NCBI GenBank assembly: GCA_043802345.1
Contig: JAZDLC010000337.1
Span: forward strand, 1 to 8,491
Direction of reading: 5' to 3'
Origin: JAZDLC01 sp043802345
Lineage (GTDB): Bacteria > Planctomycetota > B15-G4 > JADJEK01
Length of the DNA stretch: 8,491 bases
Positions 8,440 through 8,491 of the stretch are shown here, one piece after another. Position 1 is the stretch's first letter; the number at the start of each line of letters is the position of its first letter. The notes beneath the pieces were generated by a model, which saw only the letters and a list, made by a program, of their open reading frames with translations, made no database searches and had not been told where the DNA came from. The position numbers were made by a program, and so were the translations under genes.

Positions 8440-8491
8440 TGCGCGCCGGGCGCGCCGAACCGGGGGGGTGCGGCTGGGGGGGGGAGGCGAG

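Overview
The window reads as chromosomal DNA of a high-GC Gram-negative-type bacterium. It carries housekeeping and transport genes: an HrpB-type helicase, a DoxX-like membrane protein, the ferrous-iron transporter FeoAB and a CstA-family transporter. No plasmid, phage, transposase, integrase, CRISPR or defence gene is visible. The phylum cannot be fixed from this sequence. The degenerate hexanucleotide repeats in the spacers suggest a large-genome soil or sediment lineage, but that is an impression and not evidence.

Layout. 118-2652 (+) is a full-length hrpB helicase. 2665-3123 (-) is a small four-helix DoxX-family protein, convergent with hrpB and only 12 bp from it. 3124-3770 is a 647-bp spacer with no convincing protein gene. 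It holds a chain of hairpins ending in a textbook intrinsic terminator on the + strand at 3422-3462 (a candidate small RNA) and an inverted pair of degenerate hexamer repeats at 3655-3756. 3771-6011 (-) is feoB and 6158-6385 (-) is feoA, giving the order feoA-feoB. 6386-6508 is a divergent control region with a perfect 7-1-7 Fur box at 6413-6427. It also holds, on the other strand, a seven-codon reading frame with a strong ribosome binding site that runs into the cstA start through a TGATG overlap. 6509-8203 (+) is cstA. 8204-8491 has a second hexamer repeat and then a very G-rich tail.

How the parts work together. FeoA and FeoB form the ferrous-iron import system, and the Fur box just upstream implies repression when iron is sufficient. 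CstA is an inner-membrane carrier for small carbon compounds (peptides or pyruvate in studied relatives). Because it is divergent from feoAB and shares the 123-bp control region, iron and carbon supply could be linked here, but that is inference. hrpB and doxX show no functional link to the transport genes. I see no clearly new multi-gene system. The most unusual items are the mini-ORF coupled to cstA and the structured, terminator-bounded transcript candidate in the doxX-feoB spacer.
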